Source: Neoconidiobolus thromboides FSU 785
Lineage: Eukaryota; Entomophthoromycota; Entomophthoromycetes; Entomophthorales; Neoconidiobolaceae
Reading direction: 5' to 3'
Length of the DNA stretch: 64,000 nt
Assembly: GCA_025603075.1 (NCBI GenBank)
Contig: MU626315.1
Span: 47,840 to 111,839, forward strand
Shown here: one piece after another, positions 12,901 through 23,929 of the stretch
Numbering within the stretch: the first letter of the stretch is position 1
How the letters are laid out: each line of letters starts with the position of its first letter
The notes under the pieces: model-generated
What the model was told of the DNA's origin: nothing
The model's database searches: none
The model's input: only the letters and a program-made list of their open reading frames with translations
Position numbers and translations under genes: made by a program

Positions 12901-13921
12901 TAGGCAAGATTTACTTTTTCACGACTCCTTACTGCAACTGGGGCACCAATCTTACCCCTTCTTATTGATCTCATACGTGGTTTTGTATTAGCTTGTGAGC
13001 CTTCAGAGATGCTTGATTTTTTCCAATTTATGACTTTGCCTCTCCATATGTTTGAGGTAAGCAATTGTTCTTAATTATTATGTTTATACTAATATTAATT
13101 TAGAGTCAAATATTCCCTTTTGTAAATGAAATTTTAGGTCCTTTGCTTAATAAAGCATTTACCTTTTTAGATTATAATCCATCTGGAACAGATGATTACA
13201 TGCTTATGTTGAATCTACGTAAAGCATATGTTTCTTTCTTGGCTTCCTTAATAAATGCCAATTTAGATGGAGTCCTTTGCTCAGGAAGTAATAAGATTAT
13301 TATTATTATATTTATAACCAACTTATAATGCTATAGTGAACCAAAATAATCTTCCAAATATTTTAATGAGCTTGATCATGTTCTGTAAAGACAATAGTAA
13401 CGCACAAGTACAAAAAATGTCATTCAACATTTTATCTAAAATGATAACTTCATGGCTTATCAATGATCCATTGCAAAATCCATATACACGAGATACAATC
13501 GCGCCACAATTCAAAGAAAATTTTGTTGAGTTTACATTTCAAAATATAGTTCCTACCTCATTTGAAGTTCCATTATTAAAAAGCTTTGATCTCACCGATG
13601 GACAATTTGTTTTAGTAAGTTCACTAACAATAACATATAGTAATTATCTAATTCAACTTGTAGATCTTTGGAGAAATTACTGTAATCCATCAATTACTTT
13701 TGCGCGCCACCGGTACCCGATTTATCGACTACCTAACTAACCAATTTTTCCCCTCTATCAACTGCCCAGTACAAATACAACAAGAGTATTTAACTGTTTT
13801 ACAACAAGGAGATGCCAAAGCGTATCGTAAATATTTCCAAGTAATTTAATTTTAACTTTTATCTATTAGAAACTAATATAAATCTTAGAACTTTGTTTCT
13901 CAAGCCAAATCTTGGAATTGA
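9998..13921 (+). CDS. Exportin-T (tRNA export receptor, Los1/Xpo-t)
   Basis: Twenty exons: 9998..10066,10115..10197,10249..10305,10352..10452,10502..10722,10777..10903,10950..11077,11122..11286,11340..11364,11412..11527,11573..11740,11793..12045,12091..12515,12558..12687,12732..12856,12904..13056,13104..13287,13337..13614,13664..13840,13889..13921. The 3018 nt give 1005 aa and all phases close. Exportin-T landmarks occur along the whole length: SPQGWQLGLELF, YRYKELSLEQ, KDYMRERDITNLVAVWNKI, DWIDIGLV, FLDQRGIYHESKFVRCRVWY, FVKLLKEHTAKFI, PLLKSFDLTDGQFVL, LQQGDAKAYRKYFQNFVSQA. Length matches the family (962 aa in human). It carries tRNA from nucleus to cytoplasm with RanGTP. An acidic run (EWDEEDEEDEEDNF) sits where the animal protein has its YDEEYNF segment. 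Exon 9 is only 25 nt. Confidence 0.92.
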
Positions 13922-14952
13922 AGTTTGAAAAATTCTTAGACTTGATTTCATACTATCAAATCACCTCAAATAGAAAAGTTGTAACCAAAGGTTGGAAATT
14001 AATAGTTAATGTTAGTATTAAATCTTTGGCTCATTCCTCTTTATATTTCTAAAATCAACTAATAAATATTATTCGTTTAGTTTGAGTTTATGATTTTAAT
14101 AAAATTTAGAATAACGTGATTTCAGATTTACTGCTTAATTAATTGTAATTTATAAAGAAGAGTTTTAGTTTTAACTATTAAGTAAAAACATTCAATATTA
14201 TCTCAAGCTTTCAAGTAAAGTTTTTCAGCTTAAAACAAAAAATCTTAATATAGCTATTAATACAGTCAAAGATGGCTTTTTTATTTTTATTTTTACCTAT
14301 AAATTAATGAGCTAGTTATATTAATATAAAAATATCTGAAAAGGTTTTTAGTTTCTTTTTTCTGTTTTAATTCATAAAAGTAAGAGTGCTTTAATTCTGA
14401 AAAAACCACACTTTATTTTGACATGCCTCATTTTACTTTGACCCTGTTAAAAGATGTATAGAGATGCTACAATACGAGCACGCCTCGTTTATTATTAATT
14501 TGATTAATGACTTTTTCAGCTTATGGCTTCAATAAGCGAAAACATCTTTTAAGTGTTTTTATATATTGAAATAAAGTACAACAGTGGTCCCTTCCTTTAT
14601 TTTGATTTTTTAGCTGCTTTCGATAAATTTTAAACTTTAATTTTCGTATTTACTTTATCCAAAGTTATACTGTAAAATGCTATATACTTCGTTTACTGAT
14701 TATAGAAAGAGGCTAAATGCCACACTTCTTTAGCTATAGATCCTTTACTGCTTTTAGAGATAGCTACTATGTTCAATTGTTAGAGCAAAAATATCAATTA
14801 AATACAAAAATTCCCAATAAAAGGTGATTCAAAATAGTAGCTTAACATTTCATTAATATTATTGCGTTATTCAAAGCTTTATTATTAGTATTAATACAGT
14901 ATCAGTGTAATGAAATTGAAATTAACTCAACTAATATTTATTAATAAAACAA
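13922..14952. other. Convergent intergenic spacer, no gene seen
   Basis: About 1 kb between the 3' ends of exportin-T (+) and the MFS permease (-). No supported frame or RNA. Confidence 0.45.
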
Positions 14953-16341
14953 TCATAACATATATCTAAAACCTTTAATTCCATCACCCAATGCACCTAA
15001 GTCCTGATCAGTTGATTCAGTAAGTATCAATTTATCATTTTCTTTTTTGAATCTATATTTAAGAATAAAAGCACAAATAATAGAAATCAACATGCAAGCA
15101 ATATTGGCGCCATGAGAATAGTAAAAGTTAGGTGCTTCTTCTAATCTATAAAATTGTCCCGAAATTGCACCACCTACATTACCAAATGAAATGGTAAGAG
15201 CTGAAACGGTAGCTAACTTAGTAGCACCAATGGTATTGCTATTTGACCATGACATTGAAGTAGGTAAAGATGTATTGAGTCCAATCGAGGCAAATAACAA
15301 ACCTACATACTTTACTACGCCTGAATTACCAAAGATTACTATAAACAGTCCAGCTATTGCAACTACTGCCCCAGCTATCATATGTGTTCCTCTATCTCTT
15401 GTACGATCTGAATTCCACCCAACAGTTGGAGTGATAAATAATGCAATCCCATAAGCAGGTACCGTTAATAAAATAGTGGTTAATGGAGAAAAACCAAATT
15501 TACTGATAATAGTTGGAGCTAATAGAGAGAGAGAATAGATGGGAGTATAAATACCAAAATAACAAAGCATATACAAATAAGTATTAAAATCTTTTAAAGC
15601 ATTTATAAGTTGTTGTTTATCTATTTTTGCAGTTTCAACTTCCGAATGTGATTCAAGTAACCTTTGTTTTAATATCTCCTTTTCCCTCTGGGTTAAAAAT
15701 TTGGCATCTTCGACTGTTGATGGCAAAAAGAAATAAACTAACACTCCAAGAAGTACAGTAGGTATTCCTTCAATTATAAATAACCATTGCCAAGCTTTTA
15801 AAGCACCAACATTATGAAGATAAGCCATACCATAAGCAATTAAGCCACCAAAAGCACCAGCCAATGAAGAGGCAGTAAAAAAAATTGAGATGCGTACCCC
15901 TTGCTCATCTCTTACATACCAATTATTTAAATAATAAACAATCCCAGGTAATAAGCCAGCTTCAAAAACACCTAAGAAGAATCTAGCTGCCATTAAGCCA
16001 GAATAATTTGTAACAGCCGAAAAGCACATAGTAATTACACCCCATGTAATCATAATCCTTGCTAACCAAGTGGCTGGTGATGTCTTTTTAAGCATCAAAT
16101 TGGAGGGCAGTTCAAATAATATATAACCAAGGAAAAAGATGGATAAGGCAGAGGAGAATTGACTTGGTGTCAAGTTCAAATCTTTTTCAATTTCGAAAAT
16201 TCGAGTGTAGCCTATATTTACTCTGTCTAAGAAGGAGAATAAATATAATACAGATAAAAATGGTATCAATCGGATATCACATTTCCATAGTATTCTTTTT
16301 ACTTCCTTTTGATCATAAACTAATTTTTTTTGTTCATCCAT
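14953..16341 (-). CDS. MFS permease of the Dal5/Tna1 (anion:cation symporter) type
   Basis: Single exon, 462 aa, ATG at 16341. The start of TM1 region, CDIRLIPFLSVLYLFSFLDR followed by VNIG, is the hallmark of the fungal allantoate/nicotinate/vitamin permeases (Dal5, Tna1, Vht1). RIMITWGVITM and AARFFLGVFEAGLLPGIVYY are further family blocks. Hydropathy by eye supports 12 membrane segments with a hydrophilic loop between TM6 and TM7 (about residues 205-245, HSEVETAKIDK). Substrate cannot be read from sequence; organic anions, vitamins or ureides are typical. Unlike its intron-rich neighbours it has no intron, common for recently expanded transporter families. Confidence 0.88.
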   Translation of the reverse strand: MDEQKKLVYDQKEVKRILWKCDIRLIPFLSVLYLFSFLDRVNIGYTRIFEIEKDLNLTPSQFSSALSIFFLGYILFELPSNLMLKKTSPATWLARIMITWGVITMCFSAVTNYSGLMAARFFLGVFEAGLLPGIVYYLNNWYVRDEQGVRISIFFTASSLAGAFGGLIAYGMAYLHNVGALKAWQWLFIIEGIPTVLLGVLVYFFLPSTVEDAKFLTQREKEILKQRLLESHSEVETAKIDKQQLINALKDFNTYLYMLCYFGIYTPIYSLSLLAPTIISKFGFSPLTTILLTVPAYGIALFITPTVGWNSDRTRDRGTHMIAGAVVAIAGLFIVIFGNSGVVKYVGLLFASIGLNTSLPTSMSWSNSNTIGATKLATVSALTISFGNVGGAISGQFYRLEEAPNFYYSHGANIACMLISIICAFILKYRFKKENDKLILTESTDQDLGALGDGIKGFRYML

Positions 16342-16536
16342 TTTTTTATTATACTTTGACCTTGAAGCTTTCCTTTAACTTTTCTTTTTATACTTTGCTA
16401 TGTCTATCATGCTTTCGTGTTTATTAAACCTAATGACTATGTATAAGCTAATTTTTCTAAATTTTTGATCAGTTACCTTTTTAATTTCCTTCTATTCTGA
16501 TAATTTCCTAATTAATACACTGCCATCCATGAACTT

Positions 16537-16770
16537 AAAAGAAAAATAAATTTAAATTCTAAGAACATGATTAATCATGTTAATTATTTTTCTATTATTG
16601 AAAATTTATAAACTTGAGATAATGAAATTACCATAAAAATATATTTATTTTAAAATAAAAAACTAAACATTATATTAGTAAACTATTTTAGTCTTAAATA
16701 ATAATAACAAAATAGCGAGAATATCGTATATATTATAATTTCTACTAAGTATTTATTATTAATGAATATT
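16537..16770 (+). repeat. Diverged ~235-bp direct repeat, copy 1
   Basis: Shares ordered blocks with 17443-17680: TTAAATTCTAAGAACATG, a GTTA...TTTTTxATTAT stretch, CTATTTTAGTCTT, then GAGAATATxGTATATATTA, and TATTAATxATT near the end. Order and spacing match, identity is moderate. Non-coding. Confidence 0.6.
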
Positions 16771-17442
16771 AGAAATGTTAATTTTAAATGGCGATATTTA
16801 TAAGGAAATTCCAATAAATCGGTGGAATTAAAGCATAAGAGCATTGAGACTAAATATGAATTTGCTTGTCTGAAAAGCCAAATTAAATTCCAGTTCTACT
16901 TTTATGGTATTAGTTTTCTTATAGTCAATTAAACTATATCAATTTACCTTCACTATTTCTTATGATACAGTAAAGTATGTAAAATAGTTTAAAGCATAAT
17001 TAATCAGAGTGTAATAAAAGAATGCCTTTTTATCAATTTGAAATAAATAATACTACAATGCTCTTTATTAAAAGTAATGACATTTCTGATTTTATATTAT
17101 TTACCTTTTATTCTCATGACTTTATAATGAGTTATCAAGTGTTGTAACTTCTATTTTAATACATGCTGGAAAAATTTATTATATCATAAGAGTAACCTAA
17201 TAGAATTATTAATATTTTATTAAACAAATTTCTAAAAATTATTGTAATTTGTAAGGAATTAATAATTGAATAAAAATAACATATATAATATATCGATAAT
17301 AAGTGCTCAAGGAATCATCTATCAGTTTTATATCATAAACATATAGCCTAACTCGCAGTCAAACAACAAGTAAAACAAAATTAAATGTACGAAAGATATT
17401 ATTTTGTAAGTTCTAAATAAGCGCGCTAACACTCGTAGCTCC

Positions 17443-17680
17443 AAAAGGAAAATAAATATTAAATTCTAAGAACATGGTGAGTTATATAAACTGCTTTTTA
17501 ATTATCGAACATTTACAAAGCCAAGATAGTTAAGTTACTATGAATATCTAACTACATTTTAGATTAAGGACAAAACGTTGAATTAGTGTGCTATTTTAGT
17601 CTTTAGCAATAATGAAAGAGAACAATGAGAATATTGTATATATTACACTTTAAACTAGATACTTGCTATTAATAATTGTA
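17443..17680 (+). repeat. Diverged ~235-bp direct repeat, copy 2
   Basis: Partner of 16537-16770, 900 bp away in the same orientation, with the same block order and similar length. No terminal inverted repeats noticed; probably an old local duplication or unidentified repeat family. Confidence 0.6.
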
Positions 17681-18382
17681 AGGAATAAAACTTACTTTTT
17701 CAGATAAATAAATTCTTATTTTAAGTTATAGTAAATCTATGTTTTAATATCACCAAATTATTAGAGTTTTTCTATAAATATGAATGTTTAGAGTATCATT
17801 TGTTTATATCAATCAAAATAAGGTACAAATATAGGGTTTTATTTTTCTTAGTGGTACTAAATAACTTTAAATAAAATTGAATATATGGGGTTGTCTGAAT
17901 TAGTTTCATTATTTTATCCAATTTTTGAAAAATTTTGTATTTTAAAAACTTCGCTTAAAATTCCATAAAATCAAATCTTTATTAAAATAAAAGTACCCAG
18001 ACACAGTTCTAAATCATTCTATTATAGTTTATACTGTAAGTTAGTTGAATTTCTACTAGATCTTAAATACATATTCTTATAAAACTTTATTGAGAAATAT
18101 TTATTATCAACTGCTTTATAACCAACATTGTAGATTTGTTATCAAATAAATAAACTATTTTAATGTTGTAATTACATTATTAATATATTGCCAAGTTAAT
18201 AAATAGCTGCATGGGAGGGAGTGGTCAGCCCCAAAACTATAATTAACCATCCCTATATAGTACAAGTAATAATAGTTTTTACATATTATTACAGTTACTT
18301 GTTCTTTGACTATTTATTAACTTAGCTATTAATAACTTAAGTAATAGTAACATTTAACAATCTATTTCTATCATTTAACAAA

Positions 18383-19571
18383 CTACTTAGTAAACATCGA
18401 AATTTTTAAATTCTCTGTTATTTTCGTAAGATAAGCTGGGATTGATCTTTTAATTTTTCTATTTTCTATAGACTCTATAACTCTAATTGGAACTATATTG
18501 CTTTTTTTTGATGTATCAGATACTGGATAACAATGTAGTTTATTGTTACATTTAACAAAATGTAAATACTTTTTAATGCCTTATATTTTTATCATTTTTT
18601 TTGTATTTTTGTTTCTTTCATAGTTTTTAAAAATTATAACTGTTTTTGTATTATTAACAGTTGAGTTATTAATTTTATTATGCTCGCAAATAAAAGCCTC
18701 AAATCTTGAAATTAATTGATTGATATCTTCTATTTTACCTAACGCTTCAAAACTACTTTTCCATTTTGAAAGGTTTCCGAAATGTCCATCAACTATACTT
18801 TTTCCATGATGCTCAACAAAAAAATTAACATCAATATTTAAACTACTATTTATTTTAGAAACTTGTTTAAATATATAATGTAGGAACTCTTGGGATCTAA
18901 AATGGCTTCCTGTATCTGCCCATATATTAATTTTTGTGAACTTTTTAAATAAAAGCTCTGTAGAGATTAAATCGATTAAACAATCTCCTGCATATCCTGA
19001 ATCATGATTTAATATTTCAGATAAATAATCAAAGTAAACTTTACCTATTGTTTTATCATCTTTTAAATATAAAACACCAAAACCTAATGCCGATATAGCT
19101 TGTTTATTATAATGATCTAAATTTATTGAATCTGGTCTTGTTCCTATTTCCATATTTTGTTTAAAATCTAAAATTATTATACAACTTTTATTATTTAATT
19201 TTTTAATAGCTTTATTAAATGTGTTTTTTTAAGTATCAACACAGAATTTATGTAATTTGTATAATTTTTCTTCTTCATTGAAAATTTCTTCTATCTCTGC
19301 TTTGTTTTTTATTGCTGTATTTATTTTCAAATAACTTTTTTCTAACTGTATACTGAGCACATATATTACATAGATCTGTTTTTATTGCTGGATTTTTGAA
19401 ATTACTTGGTATATATTTAAAAAATGTTGACCTAGCTACCACTTTATCTCTTAAATCATTAAAATATTTACTATATATCATTCTTCTACTTTTATTTAAT
19501 ATATATATTATCTGATGAATATTTACTATCATTATTTTTTTTATTAAATCTTGATGAAATAGTTGAATCAT
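18383..19571 (-). pseudogene. Decayed transposon protein (DTGSHF/HGKS type), broken
   Basis: Two minus-strand frames belong to one broken gene. The upstream piece (19275-19571) has VARSTFFKYIPSNFKNPAI and a Cys pair (TDLCNIC). The downstream piece (18581-19153, another frame) has INIWADTGSHFRSQEFL, FFVEHHGKSIVDGHFGN and LSKWKSSFEALG. After its TAA at 18581 the same frame reopens and runs to 18383 (KYLHFVKCNNKLHCYPVSD ... TENLKISMFTK), so there is at least one frameshift and one nonsense codon. The conserved Asp in 'ADTGSHF' and in 'HGKSIVDGH' resembles a DDE-type transposase core seen in many eukaryotic transposons; the superfamily was not identified. It lies beside a MITE copy and another transposon-like remnant. 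Confidence 0.6.
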
Positions 19572-19579
19572 TTAGTAAA

Positions 19580-19682
19580 TGGGAGTGTTTTTTTTTGACT
19601 TCATTATTTCTTGCATTTTTTAAGCACTATTTAAGTGGAAAATTTGTTAGTAAAATTCTTAAACACAAAAATACATCCCCAT
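19580..19682 (+). repeat. ~100-bp TIR element (MITE-like), copy 1, forward
   Basis: Begins TGGGAGTGTTTTTTTT and ends AATACATCCCCA. The element has imperfect TIRs (consensus TGGGGATGTxTTTTTxT), sub-terminal arms TTTTTCCA/TGGAAAAA and an inner dyad around CACTATTTAAGTG. Right flank starts TATA. It separates two transposon-like remnants. Confidence 0.8.
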
Positions 19683-19689
19683 ATACTGT

Positions 19690-20570
19690 TTGGGACATCA
19701 TAATTTCCAATGGTAATCTTCTACTTTTCAAGGGTAAAACAGCCATTAATGGCCTTTTTATGGTCAAGGACTGTATCATTCCATTTCTAACACCCGTTTA
19801 ATATACTACATTTTACATTTGGTTAAGATTCACCTTTGATTTATTTAGAATCTTTTTAATTTTTAAATTTACCTACCTAAACAAACTTTATCTATGACTA
19901 GTTGAACTATCACACTAAAATATTCATTTATCGTTTTGATAATATCTAAATTAGTAAGAAAATATTCAGATTCATTATCTATAAGTATCCTTTGACTATC
20001 TTAATGTGAATGAAATTATTCCAACTTAATATTTACTTCAAAGCATAGTTGATAATATACAATGGCTTTTGCTTAATATTACTTTTGTAAATTAATGCTT
20101 CATATTTTATCCTTCTTCCACCATCTATCTGTATATCCATTTTTCTACATCGGTATTTTCCTTTGGTTTTATTTTATTTCGACAAATCATTTGTATTATA
20201 CTACTATATTTAATATTTAAATGCTCTGCTTACTTTCTCACTGATTTTCCTTCTTTATTTACCAATTTAGATAAATTCTTTTTGGCTTTGTCGCTTATTA
20301 CACTACACTTTTTTAGGGGGACTTTTTAATTCATTGATTTCTTATATACTTATTCCACCTTCATCCACCATACTTGCTTTTTTTGACTTTGTAATTTTAG
20401 TTAATATCTTTCATCACGAATAATATTCTGAGCAATGCTATATTTAGTAAATAAATGTTATGCTGCTTCCCTTATATTCATTGTCCCTCCACTCATTATC
20501 TTAATCAATTTCTTCATAATTTCTATCTCTTTTAGGAAATTTTATTTCTTTTTTTGGACCATTATAGAGT
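19690..20570 (-). pseudogene. Broken paralogue of the HTH-array gene plus its homologous 3' flank
   Basis: Read on the minus strand from 20570, three frames with several stops give MNIREAA*HLFTKYSIAQ then NIIRDERY, KSKKASMVDEGGISI, EINELKSPPKKV, VISDKAKKNLSKLVNKEGKS and AEHLNIKYSSIIQM. These line up with residues about 540-668 of the intact HTH-array protein at 34533 (MNIREAAEHLSISYNSAQSI, IIRDERYR, KKASIMDG, VISDRAKVALFKLVNEQGK, AELLNIKYGSAMQL). Homology continues past the stop codon into 36560-37030, including a DNESEYFLTNLDIIKTINEY-like segment and NDTVLDHKKAINGCF then TLEK followed by a stop shared by both copies. Clearly non-functional. Two inverted MITE copies bracket it. Confidence 0.75.
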
Positions 20571-20717
20571 TCACTAAAAGTTTCTGCAACAATTTAATAA
20601 CCTTTTAGCTACTTAGTAAGAATTTATAAGTTCTTTTTTTTAAACTATGTAAAACAAATTTCCTTTAATATATAAAATATAGTATATATTTATATGAAGC
20701 TTAGGTCTGGAAATATA

Positions 20718-20817
20718 TGAGGATGTGTTTTTGTATTTAAGAATTTACTAACAATTTTTCTGCTTAAATAGCGCTTAAAAAATGGAGAAAATAATGAAGT
20801 CAAAAAATACACTCTCA
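20718..20817 (-). repeat. ~100-bp TIR element (MITE-like), copy 2, reverse
   Basis: Begins TGAGGATGTGTTTTTGTAT and ends AATACACTCTCA, flanked ATATA/TATAA, which fits a TA or TATA target duplication. Reverse orientation relative to copy 1, so copies 1 and 2 form an inverted pair around the HTH pseudogene. Confidence 0.8.
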
Positions 20818-20959
20818 TATAATTAAATTATTAATTATTAAAGAATTTTAGTTTAATATTTTAAAAAATATCTGAAACATATTTATAGACAAAAAAGTAA
20901 GGGTTTTTACAAAAGTTTAAAAAAGTAGTGTTTTTTTTAGTCATATTGAAATTTAATAT

Positions 20960-21099
20960 ATATAAATATAAATATAAATATAAATATAAATATAAATATA
21001 AATATAAATATAAAATAAAAATAATAATAAAATAAAAATAATAATAAAATAAAAATAATAATAAAATAAAAATAATAATAAAATATAATAATAATAAAA
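20960..21099. repeat. AT microsatellite tract
   Basis: (ATAAAT)n from 20960 to about 21013, then about four units of a 17-bp A/T repeat (AAAATAAAAATAATAAT). The minus-strand open frame through it is only the repeat read as Leu/Tyr/Ile. Confidence 0.85.
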
Positions 21100-22337
21100 T
21101 GTTTTTGAATTCATTATTATACATTATTTACTACCTTTTAAAAATCAAATAAGTTAATAAAATAACCTTTGAAGCCTTTTTAAAAGTTAATTTTTAAAAA
21201 GATTATTAAACTATATTTTTACATTGTTTTTAGTTATTTTTTAGTTGATATTTCTTTTATCTAATTAAGTCTATTATAAATATAAAAATTATTATTTTTA
21301 AAATTATTCTATTTCAATTAAAAAGATTATAAACAAAATAATGATATTTATATAAATTGAACAAAGAAATCTTGAAATTAATTTATATTTTTAACAATTT
21401 TAAATAATTTGCCAAAGTAATTCAATTATAAAAAACAATTTTATAGCTTATATTTTAACTAAAAAAAAATAGATATTAACTTTATAAGCATAAGACTTTA
21501 TTAACTAAAAAATTGAGTGTTTTAATTTGAACTGTTAAAGTTTTTTTATAAATATCAAAACAATTATATTCTTCTACTTAGTATTTATAATTTTTTATAA
21601 ATAATAAACTCTAGTCATGTTTTTGATTATAAGAGTTTAGGAAAAATTGTTTTAATTATATTAATGTAAGCATAAGTGTTTAAAAAATTAGTTTTTAATA
21701 ATATAAAATTAAAATTAAAAATATATTAACATAAAATAAGATTTAGTTATTTTTTCATTAAGTGTATTGATTAAGATCAAAATTAAAGCTAAGGGTAAGT
21801 TAATGTTAAACTAAAATTAAAAATGACTTATAAAATAGCAATTTGATTTTTTAACCTAGTTAGTATTTTTTTTGAATTTTTATAAGTTTTATTCTTTCAA
21901 ATAAATTTTTTTACTTAATCCTTTTATATTAAGCTATTATTTTTATTAAGCTAATATCAAATAAATAAAGACAATTTATTTCTATAACTAATAAACTTGA
22001 TAAATCTCAATACTAAATAGCCTTAGCAACTTTAACGTTAATAATGCCTATTTTTCTTTATAAAAATCCTTTTTCATCTTCCAGCCATCAAATTAAGGTA
22101 ATAAAACCTAACAAATAAAAGTCTTTTTTGATCCACTAATAACCTTAATAAAATAGTTGGATGGCTTAAATTTCAACTAAACTTAACTAAAGTCTCAGGG
22201 TTTGATTGGTTAATTTTATAATTTTTATACGTATCATCAAGAATAATGAATTTCGAAAATCAAGTAAAACATTAAATTAAAAAAATAACAATTAATATCT
22301 TTTTATTATTATTTATAATAACTTCAAATAAATAAAG
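21100..22337. other. AT-rich gap, no gene seen
   Basis: About 1.2 kb with very low GC before the BCKDH E1-beta start. No supported frame or RNA. Confidence 0.45.
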
Positions 22338-23844
22338 ATGACTTTTATAAGAGGAAAAAGGCTGGTATCTCAATTAGTAACCAAATCACAAGTAAAAGAT
22401 CCTATACATCATCTTTTTGAAAGCTAATTCTGTACTGTATAGTTCCGTTGTCTTAGTAACACTAAACCAATTTCCATGGCTAGTAGTGGTAGTCCACCCC
22501 CAGCAGAGGGATTTCTTCCTGGTGTAGCACATTCTAAATTTATTAAAAGTAGCCCAGAACAAGCCCTAAAAAATCCAGAATTAAGGGAAGTTGGCATGGA
22601 ATATGGTAAGCAATTCATATTTAAAATAATATCAATAAAATTATAATATTTAATTTTTTTATATTCTATATTTATTAATTTAGCTGAAACTAAAAAAATG
22701 AATTATTTTACTGCATTAAATGATGCTATGGGGATTGCTTTAGCAACGGATGAAACTGCTTGTATTTTTGGTGAAGATGTAGCTTTTGGTGGGGTTTTTA
22801 GATGTACTTCAGGATTAGCTGATAAGTTTGGTAAGTTTTAAAGAAACCAAAACAAGGAGACTTTTATTTTTAATTAATAAAATAAATAGGCAAAGATCGA
22901 GTATTTAATACCCCATTAACTGAACAAGGTATAGCTGGATTTGGTATTGGTATGGCAGCTATGGGCCATACAGCCATTGCTGAAATTCAATTCGGGGATT
23001 ATATTTTCCCAGCTTTTGATCAGGTAATATTAACAAAAAAAAATCAATTATTTAATCCATTCTTATTTTTTTTAAAAAGATCGTTAATGAAGCTGCTAAA
23101 TATCGTTATCGTTCTGGTGGCATATTTAATGTCGGTGGATTAACTATCCGAGCCCCAATATCAGCAGTAGGACATGGAGCTTTATATCATTCCCAATCAC
23201 CTGAATCTTTTTTCCCACATGCAGCTGGCTTGAAAGTAGTCATCCCTAGATCTCCAATTCAAGCTAAAGGTTTATTATTAGCTTCCATTAGAGACCGTAA
23301 TCCGGTTTTATTTTTTGAACCTAAAATTTTATATCGTGCTGCTGGTAACTTAAATTAATATAATGGAATTTATATAATGGAATTTAATACTTTTATTATT
23401 TTAGTCGAGCATGTACCCATTGGAGATTATGAATTACCATTAGGAAAAGCAGAAATATTAAAAGAAGGTAAAGACGTGACTGTATTGGGGTGGGGTAGTC
23501 AAATTTATGCATTAGAAAATGCGATTCAAATGGCAGAAGAAAAACATCCTGGATTAAGCTGTGAATTAATTGATTTAAGAACCATTTTCCCATGGGATGT
23601 AGAAACTATAGTTAAATCAGTCAATAAAACTGGTCGATTGGTAATTGCTCATGAAGCTGCAAAAACTATGGGTTTTGCTACTGAAATTGCTACTACAATT
23701 CAAGAACATTGCTTTCTCCGACTTGAAGCACCAATTCAAAGAGTGACTGGATATGATACTCCATTCCCATTAGCTTTTGAAAAATTTTATGTACCTGATC
23801 TTACCCGTTGTTATGAAGGTATTCGTAAAGTTATTGAATATTAA
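22338..23844 (+). CDS. BCKDHB: Branched-chain 2-oxoacid dehydrogenase E1 subunit beta
   Basis: CDS join(22338..22391,22443..22605,22684..22830,22890..23023,23080..23344,23405..23844), 1203 nt, 400 aa; all junctions in phase. The N-terminus [18 protein letters not shown] is a plausible mitochondrial presequence. The rest is strongly E1-beta: [124 protein letters not shown]. The E1-beta wording (FGGVFRC, YHSQSPE) favours the branched-chain over the pyruvate enzyme. With E1-alpha it decarboxylates Val/Leu/Ile-derived oxoacids in the matrix. The choice of donor 22392 for intron 1 is supported by a GCTAAT branch site before its acceptor; two other donors in the same phase exist. Confidence 0.92.
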
Positions 23845-23929
23845 CATTATTTTGAAATAAAAGTAATGTTTGAGATTATAATTGAGATAAATAAAATATA
23901 GGATTAATTTTTGTTGAATTTTTAAATTA

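Larger units (their letters stand above)
16342..18382. other. Long AT-rich gap with a diverged direct repeat
   Basis: About 2 kb upstream of the MFS start without a supported gene. Contains the two diverged repeat copies listed separately (16537-16770 and 17443-17680). Confidence 0.45.

Noticed and set aside
19595-19801. 68-codon plus-strand open frame
   Set aside because: Starts inside MITE copy 1 and runs through the antisense of the HTH pseudogene flank; no independent support.
20861-21124. 87-codon Leu/Tyr-rich minus-strand frame
   Set aside because: Translation of an AT microsatellite.
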